A stretch of DNA of 32,223 bases from assembly GCA_022565075.1 (NCBI GenBank), contig JADFKG010000002.1, positions 1 through 32,223 of the forward strand, given 5' to 3'. The notes beneath the pieces were generated by a model. It saw nothing but the letters and a program-made list of their open reading frames with translations. It had not been told where the DNA came from and searched no databases. The position numbers and the translations under genes are program-made. Source of the DNA: Chloroflexota bacterium (GTDB lineage Bacteria; Chloroflexota; Dehalococcoidia; SM23-28-2; RBG-16-64-32). Position 1 is the stretch's first letter; the number at the start of each line of letters is the position of its first letter. This document shows, one piece after another, positions 7,642-14,796 of the stretch.

Positions 7642-7833
7642 ATGCATTTTGCGAAACTCTCCCGCACGCTGGTCGTCTGGACGAACGATGCCGAAGGACA
7701 GGCCCTCGCCGAGTACGGCCTGATCCTGGCGCTCGTGGCTATTGCCGCGGTCGGCGCTCTGGCGCTCGTCGGCGGTGCTATCTCCACACCGTTCTCGACG
7801 TTCGTCGATGCTGCCGGCATCGGCGGTAGCTAG
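7642..7833 (+). CDS. flp: Flp-family type IVb pilin (lone gene)
   Basis: A 63 aa pre-pilin. The leader is short and ends in Gly19; after it comes QALAEYGLILALVAIAAVGALALVGG, with Glu and Tyr at mature positions 5 and 6, the defining Flp motif, followed by a hydrophobic helix. A prepilin peptidase would cut after Gly19. Flp subunits polymerise into tight-adherence (Tad) pili or secretion filaments at the cell surface. An AGGAGG site precedes the ATG at a rather long spacing of about 11 bases. No tadA, tadB/C, rcpA or tadV is present in the window, so the assembly machinery must lie elsewhere or the gene is an orphan. The stop codon overlaps that of moeA on the other strand. Confidence 0.85.
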   Translation: MHFAKLSRTLVVWTNDAEGQALAEYGLILALVAIAAVGALALVGGAISTPFSTFVDAAGIGGS

Positions 7834-9179
7834 AAGGAGCGGTCCGCCGGGGCGATCACGGTCGTCCCGGGCAGTGGCGTGTCGCCCGCGCCCTCGTCTG
7901 ACCACGAGCCCCACTCATCGCCCAGGCTCCAGTCCAGCATCAGCACGTCCACCTCTTCGCCCTCTTCCACCGCGTCGACTTCGGCCGGGATCAGCGTCAG
8001 GCCGTTCGCTTTGGCCATCGAAGTCAGGATCCCCGATCCCTGCGAACCGGTCAGCGACGCGTAGTATCGACCATCGCGGCGCGTCACGGCGCAGCGCGCC
8101 AGGAACACGCGGGGGTCATCGACGTTCGTGATGCGGTCTGTCGCGATCGCTCGGACGACTGGACGCAGCCACTCTCGCTTGCCCATCATCTTCATGATCG
8201 CCGGCCGGCCGAAGAGCTCGAAGGCGACCATCGAGCTGACGGGGTTGCCGGGCAGGCCGATGTGCGGGATGCGCCGGCCGTCGCGCTCGAAGGTGCCGAA
8301 GGCCAGCGGCTTGCCCGGCTTCATCGCTACCGTCCAGAAGGCAACCTTGCCTTCCTTGGCCAGGACGTCCTTGACGATGTCATAGTCGCCCTTTGACACG
8401 CCCGCCGACGTGATCAGCATGTCGGCCGCCAGCCCATCCTGGATCTTCGCCGTCAGCGCCTCGACCGTGTCCGCGGCGATGCCCAGAAGCCGCGGCTCGC
8501 CGCCGAAGCGCCGGACTTGCGCCGCGATGCCATAGGCGTTGGCGTCGTAGATGCGGGAGCCCTTGCGAGGCTGCCCCGGTTCCAGCAGTTCGTCGCCCGT
8601 CGAAAGCACAGCGACGACCGGCCGCCGTATCACGCGCACCTCATCGCGGCCCAGCGAGGCGATGACGCCGATCTCCTGCGGGCGGAGCACGGTGCCCCGT
8701 CCCAGGACGCCGTCGCCCGTCCGGACGTCCTCGCCTGCGCGCCGGATGTTGGCTCCCGTTGCGGCTTCTTTGAGCACGTGCACGCTGCCGGAGAGCGATC
8801 CGGCGCCTTCCGGCGGGCGCGTGAACGGCTCGTCCGTCTCCTCGAACGGCACGACGGCGTCGGCGCCCTCGGGGATCGGGGCGCCCGTCATGATGCGCAC
8901 AGCGGTGCCGGGCTCGACGTCGCCCGCGAAGATGTAGCCCGCCGCTACCTCGCCGATCACACGCAGCTCGCGCGGCGACGCCTCGGACGCGCCCGCCGTG
9001 TCCTCCGCGCGCAGGGCGTAGCCGTCCATCGATGTGTTGTCGAGGGGTGGGATGTCGAAGCCGGCGGCGACATCCTCGGCCAGCACCTGGCCGAGCGCCT
9101 GCAGCGGGTGTTTCTTCTCCTCCGGCAGCACCTGAACCTGGGCGAGGAGCTGCTGGAGGGCTTCTTCGATGCTGATCAA
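7830..9179 (-). CDS. moeA: Molybdopterin molybdotransferase MoeA
   Basis: A 449 aa enzyme that inserts molybdate into adenylylated molybdopterin, the last step of molybdenum cofactor synthesis. Motifs seen are PPLDNTSMDGYALRAED (about 43-59), the VRIMTGAPIPEGADAVVPFE stretch of the second domain, GANIRRAGEDVR, and the MogA-like domain with VLSTGDELLEPG, ITSAGVSKGDYD and GLPGNPVSSMVAFE. It is about 35 residues longer than usual because of an acidic, Trp-containing C-terminal tail. The start is a TTG (9179-9177) giving MISIEEAL, which matches the normal family N-terminus; no Shine-Dalgarno sequence is evident. It lies 14 bases behind the AsnC-like gene and is probably its operon partner. It presumably supplies cofactor to molybdoenzymes encoded elsewhere. 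Confidence 0.92.
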   Translation of the reverse strand: MISIEEALQQLLAQVQVLPEEKKHPLQALGQVLAEDVAAGFDIPPLDNTSMDGYALRAEDTAGASEASPRELRVIGEVAAGYIFAGDVEPGTAVRIMTGAPIPEGADAVVPFEETDEPFTRPPEGAGSLSGSVHVLKEAATGANIRRAGEDVRTGDGVLGRGTVLRPQEIGVIASLGRDEVRVIRRPVVAVLSTGDELLEPGQPRKGSRIYDANAYGIAAQVRRFGGEPRLLGIAADTVEALTAKIQDGLAADMLITSAGVSKGDYDIVKDVLAKEGKVAFWTVAMKPGKPLAFGTFERDGRRIPHIGLPGNPVSSMVAFELFGRPAIMKMMGKREWLRPVVRAIATDRITNVDDPRVFLARCAVTRRDGRYYASLTGSQGSGILTSMAKANGLTLIPAEVDAVEEGEEVDVLMLDWSLGDEWGSWSDEGAGDTPLPGTTVIAPADRSF

Positions 9180-9193
9180 GCGGGTCGGCTTAG

Positions 9194-9439
9194 CTAGCCG
9201 AGCTTGACGACGAGGCAGGTGGTGGTGCGCTGGACGCCGCTCACCTGCTGGATCGCGTCGGTGATCGCCCGGCCCAGCTTGTCCAGGTCGTCCGATTCGA
9301 TCAGCGCGATTACGTCGAAGGGGCCCGTGACCGCCTCAACCGACACGACGTTGGCTTCCTTCAGCTTCACCTTCTTGACGCCCTTGGCGATATCGCTGGC
9401 CTTGCCGACCGCGGATTCAATCAAAACGTACGCGCGCAT
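9194..9439 (-). CDS. Stand-alone Lrp/AsnC ligand-binding (RAM) domain protein
   Basis: An 81 aa protein that consists only of the alpha-beta sandwich found at the C-terminus of Lrp/AsnC regulators: MRAYVLIESAVGKA, then VVSVEAVTGPFDVIALIESDD, DLDKLGRAI and the ending SGVQRTTTCLVVKLG. There is no helix-turn-helix, so it cannot bind DNA by itself. Such single RAM domains form oligomers that bind amino acids or other small molecules and may modulate partner proteins. The ATG at 9439-9437 follows an AGGAGG-rich ribosome site. It is the first gene of a probable two-gene operon with moeA, driven by the promoter at 9484-9511. A much longer reading frame continues upstream of this ATG on the same strand, but that part is antisense to pheS/pheT and is not a gene. 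Confidence 0.85.
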   Translation of the reverse strand: MRAYVLIESAVGKASDIAKGVKKVKLKEANVVSVEAVTGPFDVIALIESDDLDKLGRAITDAIQQVSGVQRTTTCLVVKLG

Positions 9440-9483
9440 GTCCTGGGCCGCCTCCTCCTGCTTCTTGTCTCCTGACGGGGCAA

Positions 9484-9511
9484 AGCATAGCGCGAATGAG
9501 GGGCCTGTCAA
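9484..9511 (-). promoter_or_regulatory. Promoter for the AsnC-like/moeA operon
   Basis: On the minus strand TTGACA (9511-9506) is a perfect -35, followed by 16 bases and TATGCT (9489-9484). Transcription would start near 9477, leaving a leader of about 38 bases that contains the AGGAGG site. Confidence 0.65.
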
Positions 9512-9541
9512 CACGTCTGTACGCAGGCCGCCGCACGCTGC

Positions 9542-9547
9542 TAGTCT
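9542..9547 (+). promoter_or_regulatory. -10-like hexamer for a leaderless aldo/keto reductase mRNA
   Basis: TAGTCT lies exactly six bases before the ATG at 9554, where no Shine-Dalgarno sequence is present. This spacing places the transcription start on or next to the start codon. No clear -35 is seen. Confidence 0.4.
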
Positions 9548-9553
9548 GTGCCC

Positions 9554-10519
9554 ATGAAGACCACTTCCTTCGGCTCCACGGACCTCGAAGTCACGAACCT
9601 GTGCCTCGGCACGATGCAGTTCGGCTGGACGGCGGATGAGGCGGCGTCGGTGTCCGTCCTCGACGGCTACGTTGAGGCCGGTGGCAACTTCATCGACACC
9701 GCCGACATCTACAGTCGCTGGGCGCCCGGCAACCCCGGCGGCGTCTCGGAGGAGATCGTCGGCCGCTGGATGAAGGAGCGCGGCAACCGCGGCGACCTGG
9801 TCGTAGCGACGAAGTTGCGCGGCCAGATGTGGGAAGGCCCGGACGGTGAAGGGCTGGGCCGCGCGCACATCGAGCGCGCCGTCGAGGATAGCCTGCGCCG
9901 TCTCCAGATCGAGACGATCGACCTCTACCAGACACACTGGCCGGACGATGATACGCCCCTCGAGGAGACGCTGACGGTCTTCGGGGAACTCGTGACGTCG
10001 GGCAAGGTGCGTTACGTCGGTCTCTCGAACTCGCCGACGGAGCACATGTCGGAGGCGCTGCGCCTGGCCTCCGAGAGCGGCCTGCCGAGCTTCGTCTCCT
10101 TGCAGCCGCACCACAACCTCGTCTGGCGCAAGGAGTATGAGGCCCGCAAGGCAGCGTTCTGCGAAGAGAACGGCATCGCCGTGATCCCGTACAGCCCGCT
10201 GGAGGGCGGCTTCCTTACCGGCAAGTACCGCCGCGGTGAGCCGCTCCCCGACAGCCAGCGCGCGGGCGGGGTGAAGCGTTTCCTCACAGACGACGGATTC
10301 GCCGTCATAGAGGCGCTGCAGGAGATGGCCTCGGCCAGGAAAACGACGACCGCTGCGGTGGCGCTGGCGTGGTCGCTGACGCGGCCGGCCATCGTCGCCC
10401 CGATCATCGGCGCCAACAGCACGGAGCAGCTCGCCGATCTGCTGCCGGCGGGCGACCTCTCGTTGTCCGCCGACGAAGTACGAGCGCTGGACGAGGCCAG
10501 CGCCTGGGCGGCGAACTGA
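9554..10519 (+). CDS. Aldo/keto reductase
   Basis: A 321 aa NADPH-dependent TIM-barrel oxidoreductase. The catalytic tetrad is complete: Asp48 in NFIDTAD, Tyr53, Lys87 in VATKL and His128 in YQTHW. The cofactor-binding end has AIVAPIIGANSTEQLADLL. Members reduce aldehydes and ketones, often as detoxification; the substrate is not evident. I prefer the ATG at 9554 (MKTTSFGSTDLEV), which matches the usual N-terminus, over a GTG two codons earlier. There is no Shine-Dalgarno sequence, and a -10-like site sits six bases upstream, so the mRNA may be leaderless. It is divergent from the AsnC-like gene, and pheS follows after 12 bases, so pheST may be read through from this promoter. Confidence 0.9.
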   Translation: MKTTSFGSTDLEVTNLCLGTMQFGWTADEAASVSVLDGYVEAGGNFIDTADIYSRWAPGNPGGVSEEIVGRWMKERGNRGDLVVATKLRGQMWEGPDGEGLGRAHIERAVEDSLRRLQIETIDLYQTHWPDDDTPLEETLTVFGELVTSGKVRYVGLSNSPTEHMSEALRLASESGLPSFVSLQPHHNLVWRKEYEARKAAFCEENGIAVIPYSPLEGGFLTGKYRRGEPLPDSQRAGGVKRFLTDDGFAVIEALQEMASARKTTTAAVALAWSLTRPAIVAPIIGANSTEQLADLLPAGDLSLSADEVRALDEASAWAAN

Positions 10520-10531
10520 GACCAGTCCGCC

Positions 10532-11575
10532 ATGGCACCTGACACCGATATCCAGCAGCTCGAAGCGTCCGCACTTGAAGGTCTGGACGCCGCGTCTGAC
10601 ATCGCCGCGCTCGAGGAGTGGCGCGTCGCCTATCTCGGTCGCAAGGGCCGCCTGACCGGCCTCCTCCGCGGCCTGGCGTCGCTTTCGATCGAAGAGCGTC
10701 GCACTGTCGGCCGCGCGGCCAACGAGCTGAAAGATCGGCTGGAGGAGGCACACGAGGCGCGCCGCCACGCTGTCGAAGAGGCGCGCGTCGAGCAGGTCAT
10801 CGTGGGCGAGCGTCGCGACGTTACGCTGCCGGGGCCGCCGCTCCCCAGGGGCCGGCTGCACCCGATCACGCAGACGATGCGGGATATCGTCGCCTCGCTC
10901 TCCGGCATGGGGTTCCAGGTGGCGGAGGGGCCCGAGATCGAGTGGGACCGCTATAACTTCGAGGCGCTGCGCATCCCGCAGGACCATCCGGCTCGCGACA
11001 TGTGGGACACGCTCTGGATCGACTACGAGAAGGACGGCCGCCGCCCGATGCTGATGCGCACGCATACGTCGCCCAACCAGATCCGCGTGATGGAACAACG
11101 CGAACCGCCGATCCGTATCATCGTTCCCGGCAAGTGCTACCGCTTCGAGGCCACCGACGCCACGCACGAATGGATGCTGACGCAGGTCGAGGGGCTGGCG
11201 GTGGACGAGGGCATCAGCCTGACCGACCTCAAGGGCACGCTCGCTGAGTTCGCGCGGCAGATGTTCGGCCGCGACCGCAAAGTGGGCTTCCGCTGCGACT
11301 ACTTCCCGTTCGTCGAGCCCGGCATGGAGTGCCGCATCGATTGCTTCCACTGCCGCGGTGACGGCTGTCGCACGTGCCATCAGAGCGGCTGGATCGAGAT
11401 CCTCGGCGCGGGCATGGTGCACCCGGAGATCCTGGCCAACGCCGGCTACGACCCGGAGCGCTACACGGGCTTCGCGTTTGGGATGGGCGTGGAGCGGATC
11501 GCGATGCTGCGCTACGGCGTCGACGACATCCGCCACTTTTACAGCAACGACCTGCGATTCCTGAGACAGTTCTGA
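10532..11575 (+). CDS. pheS: Phenylalanine-tRNA ligase alpha subunit
   Basis: A 347 aa class II aminoacyl-tRNA synthetase subunit that charges tRNA-Phe as an alpha2-beta2 tetramer with PheT. The N-terminal coiled-coil (about 1-90) binds tRNA. The catalytic domain shows GRLHPITQTMRDI (108-120), motif 2 around RFEATDATHEWM (204-215), and motif 3 GFAFGMGVERIAMLRYG (313-329). Residues 271-282 form a CxxC-x4-CxxC knuckle (Cys271, 274, 279, 282), which may bind a metal; similar cysteine pairs occur in some bacterial PheS. The ATG at 10532 is 12 bases after the aldo/keto reductase gene and has only a weak ribosome site. No T-box or attenuator was seen in front of it. Confidence 0.95.
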   Translation: MAPDTDIQQLEASALEGLDAASDIAALEEWRVAYLGRKGRLTGLLRGLASLSIEERRTVGRAANELKDRLEEAHEARRHAVEEARVEQVIVGERRDVTLPGPPLPRGRLHPITQTMRDIVASLSGMGFQVAEGPEIEWDRYNFEALRIPQDHPARDMWDTLWIDYEKDGRRPMLMRTHTSPNQIRVMEQREPPIRIIVPGKCYRFEATDATHEWMLTQVEGLAVDEGISLTDLKGTLAEFARQMFGRDRKVGFRCDYFPFVEPGMECRIDCFHCRGDGCRTCHQSGWIEILGAGMVHPEILANAGYDPERYTGFAFGMGVERIAMLRYGVDDIRHFYSNDLRFLRQF

Positions 11576-11584
11576 GGAGGCCCT

Positions 11585-13987
11585 GTGCGAGTACCACTGC
11601 GGTGGCTGTCCGAATACGTTGACCTCGTCCTCGAACCCGAGGAGCTGGCGCGTCGCCTGACGACAGCCGGCGTCGAGGTCGGCGAGATCATCACTGCGGG
11701 CGACTGGCAGAACATCGTCGTCGGTGAGGTTGTGAAGCTGGACAAGCATCCGAACGCCGACCGCTTGACGCTGCCAACGGTTGATATCGGCGGCGGCGAG
11801 CGGCGCCAGGTCGTGTGTGGCGCGCCGAACATCGCCGTCGGCCAGAAGATCGCTTACGCTGCCGTCGGTGCGCGCCTGCTCGACGGCCACAGTGGCGACG
11901 CCATGGTCCTGCGCAAGGCGAAGATCCGGGGCGTCGAGTCCCAGGGCATGGTCTGCTCGGAGAAGGAGCTGGGCCTGGGCGAGGCGCACGAGGGAATTCT
12001 CGTCCTTTCGCCCGAAGCGCCCGTCGGCGCGCCGCTCTCGGAGGTGCTCGGCGACACGGTGTTCGACTTCGACCTGACGCCCAACCGGCCCGATCTCTTC
12101 TCCATCATTGGCATCGCGCGGGAGGTCGCGGCGCTGACGGGGCAGAAGGTGCGCGATCCGTCGATCCAGTACGAAGAGAAGGGGCCCGCGGTGAAGGGAC
12201 GCGCGAAGGTGACTGTCGCCGACCCGGATCTTTGCCCGCGATACGTCGGCGCTCTCATCGAAGGCCTGAAGATCGGCCCATCGCCGGACTGGATGCAGGA
12301 GCGCCTTACGGCCGCGGGCCTGCGGCCGATCAACAACATAGTCGACATAACTAACTACGTCATGTTGGAGATGGGCCAGCCGCTGCACGCGTTTGATTAC
12401 GACAGGCTGGCCGAGCACCACATCATCGTCCGCCGCGCTGAGGCTGGCGAGAAGATGGAGCTGATCGACGGCAGCAAGCACACATTCACGAACGAGATGC
12501 TTCTGATCACGGACGCCGATCGCTCGGTCGCCGTCGCGGGAGTGATGGGCGGCTTCGACAGTGAGGTCACCGAGGACACGACGGCGGTGCTGCTGGAGGC
12601 GGCCAACTTCAACGGGCCGAACATCCGCCGCACAAGCAACGCTCTGAAGGTGCGGACAGACGCCTCGACGCGGTTCGAGAAGGGTCTCAGTCAGCACCTG
12701 CCGCCGGTCGCCGCCGCGCGGGCCATCAAGCTGATGGTCGATCACGCGGGTGGCAAGGCGGCGACCGGCGTTCTCGACAAGAACCCCGGGAAGGCGAAGG
12801 AAGGGCGCGTGACCGTGACGATGGAGCGCATCGTCCGCGTGCTGGGGATCGAGCTGTCCACGAAGCGCATCCGCGAGATACTGACGGCCCTCGGCTTCGG
12901 CGCACGCTGGATGCCGCCGGACCGTTTCGTCGTGCGCGTACCTTACTGGCGCACTGACGTCAGCATCGCAGACGACGTGATCGAGGAGATCGCGCGCATC
13001 GAGGGCTACGATCAGCTGCCAACGAGCCAGCTCCGCGGCCAGATCCCGGAGCTTGTGCCGCAGCCGCGCCGCGATCTGCGCGAGAGGGTGCGTGACGCCC
13101 TGGTCGACGCCGGGATGCAGGAGATCATCACGTATTCGCTGACGGACCTCGAGTCGCTGCGGAAGGTGCTGCCGAAGGAGGAGCTGGCGGCGGCGCCTCC
13201 CCTGCGCGTCTCCAATCCGCTGAGCCGGCAATGGGAGTATGCGCGCACGACACTCCGCCACGCGCTGCTCGACACGCTCGCCTCGAACCTGAGGGGCGAC
13301 CAGTCGCTGATAAGCCTCTTCGAGATGGCGCGTGTCTACCTGCCGCGTGAGGACGATCTGCCCAACGAAGTAGAGATGGCGTTTGGCGTGGTCTCAGGCC
13401 GCGAGCCCGACCGCTGGGGCCGGCCAACCGGCGAACCGGCCAACTTCTACGCTGCCAAGTCGCGGCTCGACCACGTCTTCGCGGCGCTTCGCATCACTGC
13501 GGACTATCGTGAGGCGACGGCCTCCGCGTACCTCCCCGGCCGCACTGCCGAGGTTTTCGTGGGCGGCGTCCGCGTTGGCCTCATCGGCGAGGTCCATCCA
13601 CGGGTGGTCGAAAGCTTTGACATCGGCCGCGAGGTCGCGATGTTCGAAGTCGATCTCGACGCGCTCTTGCCGCACGTCAGCGAGATCGTTCATTTCCAGC
13701 CGGTGTCGGCTTACCCGGCGGTTGAGGAGGACCTGGCGATCGTTGTTGCTAAGGACGTTGCCGCCGGCCGCGCGCTGGAGCTGATCCGAGCGTCGAAGCT
13801 GGTCGCCAGCGCGTCAGTCTTTGACGTCTATAGTGGTGACCCGATCGCGGCTGGCAAGAAGTCGCTCGCCTTCGCGATTTCGTATCAGGCCGAGGGGAAG
13901 ACGCTGAGCGACGCCGATGTGGCGAAGGAACGCAGGCGGATCGTTGAGCGCTTGCAGCGCGAGCTAGGCGCCGAGCTGCGCGCTTAG
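11585..13987 (+). CDS. pheT: Phenylalanine-tRNA ligase beta subunit
   Basis: An 800 aa subunit with the standard domain order: N-terminal start RVPLRWLSEYVDL, an EMAP-like tRNA-binding domain (about 39-150, VGEVVKLDKHPNADRL), the B3/B4 editing domain (about 210-370, with NIVDITNYVMLEMGQPLHAFD), the B5 domain (about 395-470), the catalytic-like core, and a C-terminal ferredoxin-fold anticodon-binding domain (about 705-798). It forms the tetramer with PheS and removes mischarged Tyr. The start is GTG at 11585 with a clear AGGAGG eight bases upstream, nine bases after the pheS stop. Its TAG stop overlaps the stop of a small gene on the other strand by four bases (TTAG at 13984-13987). Confidence 0.96.
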   Translation: MRVPLRWLSEYVDLVLEPEELARRLTTAGVEVGEIITAGDWQNIVVGEVVKLDKHPNADRLTLPTVDIGGGERRQVVCGAPNIAVGQKIAYAAVGARLLDGHSGDAMVLRKAKIRGVESQGMVCSEKELGLGEAHEGILVLSPEAPVGAPLSEVLGDTVFDFDLTPNRPDLFSIIGIAREVAALTGQKVRDPSIQYEEKGPAVKGRAKVTVADPDLCPRYVGALIEGLKIGPSPDWMQERLTAAGLRPINNIVDITNYVMLEMGQPLHAFDYDRLAEHHIIVRRAEAGEKMELIDGSKHTFTNEMLLITDADRSVAVAGVMGGFDSEVTEDTTAVLLEAANFNGPNIRRTSNALKVRTDASTRFEKGLSQHLPPVAAARAIKLMVDHAGGKAATGVLDKNPGKAKEGRVTVTMERIVRVLGIELSTKRIREILTALGFGARWMPPDRFVVRVPYWRTDVSIADDVIEEIARIEGYDQLPTSQLRGQIPELVPQPRRDLRERVRDALVDAGMQEIITYSLTDLESLRKVLPKEELAAAPPLRVSNPLSRQWEYARTTLRHALLDTLASNLRGDQSLISLFEMARVYLPREDDLPNEVEMAFGVVSGREPDRWGRPTGEPANFYAAKSRLDHVFAALRITADYREATASAYLPGRTAEVFVGGVRVGLIGEVHPRVVESFDIGREVAMFEVDLDALLPHVSEIVHFQPVSAYPAVEEDLAIVVAKDVAAGRALELIRASKLVASASVFDVYSGDPIAAGKKSLAFAISYQAEGKTLSDADVAKERRRIVERLQRELGAELRA

Positions 13988-14181
13988 GCCAGCACCACGA
14001 CAACGGCGATTGCCGCGGCCACGGCGAGGACCAGTAGAAGGAGCGCAAGAAGGTCACCTCGACTGGCGGAGGAGAGGCGGACTGGTCCCAGGCGGCCTCG
14101 GCGGGCTTCGGCGCGCTCACGCTCCATTCTGTCGGCCTTCTGTTTCGTTTGGGCCGCGAGGTCGTGGAGCCACTTGCTCAT
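13984..14181 (-). CDS. Small tail-anchored membrane protein, hypothetical, 65 aa
   Basis: I do not recognise a family. The N-terminal half is charged and probably a coiled helix (KQKADRMERERAEARRGR), and residues 43-65 form one strongly hydrophobic segment that runs to the C-terminus, so the protein is likely tail-anchored in the membrane. The ATG at 14181 follows GAGAGG by four bases and lies eight bases after the rplT stop, so it is the last gene of the thrS-infC-rpmI-rplT operon. Its stop overlaps the pheT stop. A real gene is supported by the ribosome site, tight spacing and clear membrane segment; its role is unknown. Confidence 0.6.
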   Translation of the reverse strand: MSKWLHDLAAQTKQKADRMERERAEARRGRLGPVRLSSASRGDLLALLLLVLAVAAAIAVVVVLA

Positions 14182-14189
14182 GACGCCTC

Positions 14190-14552
14190 TCAGGCGGCGG
14201 CAGCGGCCGTCTTCGCCTTTTCGGCGAGGGCTGCGAAGGCCGCTTCGTCCCGAACGGCCAGATCGGCAAGGAGCTTGCGATCTACCTCGACGCCGGCCGT
14301 GGCGAGGCCATGGATCAGCTTCGAGTAAGTGAGGCCGTGCTGGCGGGAGGCGGCGTTGATGCGCTGGATCCAGAGCCGCCGGAAGTCGCCCTTGCGGTCG
14401 CGCCGGTGCTGGTAGGCGTAGCGCAGCGCGTGCATGACGGACTGGTTGGCCTGCTTGAATATCTTATGGCTGAGGCCGCGGTGGCCCTTCGCCATCTTGA
14501 TGATCTTCTTGTGGCGGCGACGTGTTACGCCTCCGCCTCGTGCTCGTGTCAT
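14190..14552 (-). CDS. rplT: 50S ribosomal protein L20
   Basis: A 120 aa protein that binds 23S rRNA early in large-subunit assembly. The family sequence is clear: TRARGGGVTRRRHKKIIKMAKGHRG, then HRRDRKGDFRRLWIQRINAASR and HGLTYSKLIHGLATAGVEVDRKLLADLAV. The last ten or so residues are an alanine-rich tail (AKTAAAAA). In several bacteria L20 represses its own operon by binding leader RNA; I did not identify such a leader here. The ATG at 14552 has a GAGGAG site at slightly long spacing. It follows rpmI after 35 bases, the standard infC-rpmI-rplT order. Confidence 0.96.
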   Translation of the reverse strand: MTRARGGGVTRRRHKKIIKMAKGHRGLSHKIFKQANQSVMHALRYAYQHRRDRKGDFRRLWIQRINAASRQHGLTYSKLIHGLATAGVEVDRKLLADLAVRDEAAFAALAEKAKTAAAAA

Positions 14553-14587
14553 CTGCTGGAAGTCTCCTCTTGGATGTCTGCCTGGGA

Positions 14588-14794
14588 TCAGGCGTACGGC
14601 ATCAGCTTCTTGAGTCGCTGGGCGTCGCCCTTCGCCACGGAAAGCTTACCAGAGATGTCCCGCAGGGTCTCGCCGCGCTTCTTGCGGCGGAAGTTGTTGA
14701 TGCCGATCTTGCGGCGCAGGAACTTGCCGCTGCCGGTCACGTAGATCCGGGCCTTGGCGCCGGAGTGGGTCTTCATCTTGTATTTCTTTGCCAC
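14588..14794 (-). CDS. rpmI: 50S ribosomal protein L35
   Basis: A 68 aa basic protein of the large ribosomal subunit: AKKYKMKTHSGAKARI, then GSGKFLRRKIGINNF and SVAKGDAQRLKKLMPYA. The KxKTHSGAxKR-type start is diagnostic. It begins with GTG (14794-14792), six bases after a GAGGGG site that lies inside the end of infC; only two bases separate it from the infC stop. Expression is therefore probably tightly coupled to infC. Confidence 0.95.
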   Translation of the reverse strand: MAKKYKMKTHSGAKARIYVTGSGKFLRRKIGINNFRRKKRGETLRDISGKLSVAKGDAQRLKKLMPYA

Positions 14795-14796
14795 TT

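Noticed and set aside
9440..13261. A very long open frame on the minus strand (over 1,200 codons) running antisense through pheT, pheS and the aldo/keto reductase into the AsnC-like gene.
   Set aside because: It is the mirror frame of GC-rich codons in well-recognised genes. The translation is Arg/His/Asp-rich and has no domain resemblance. Only its last 81 codons, with their own ATG and ribosome site, are a gene.
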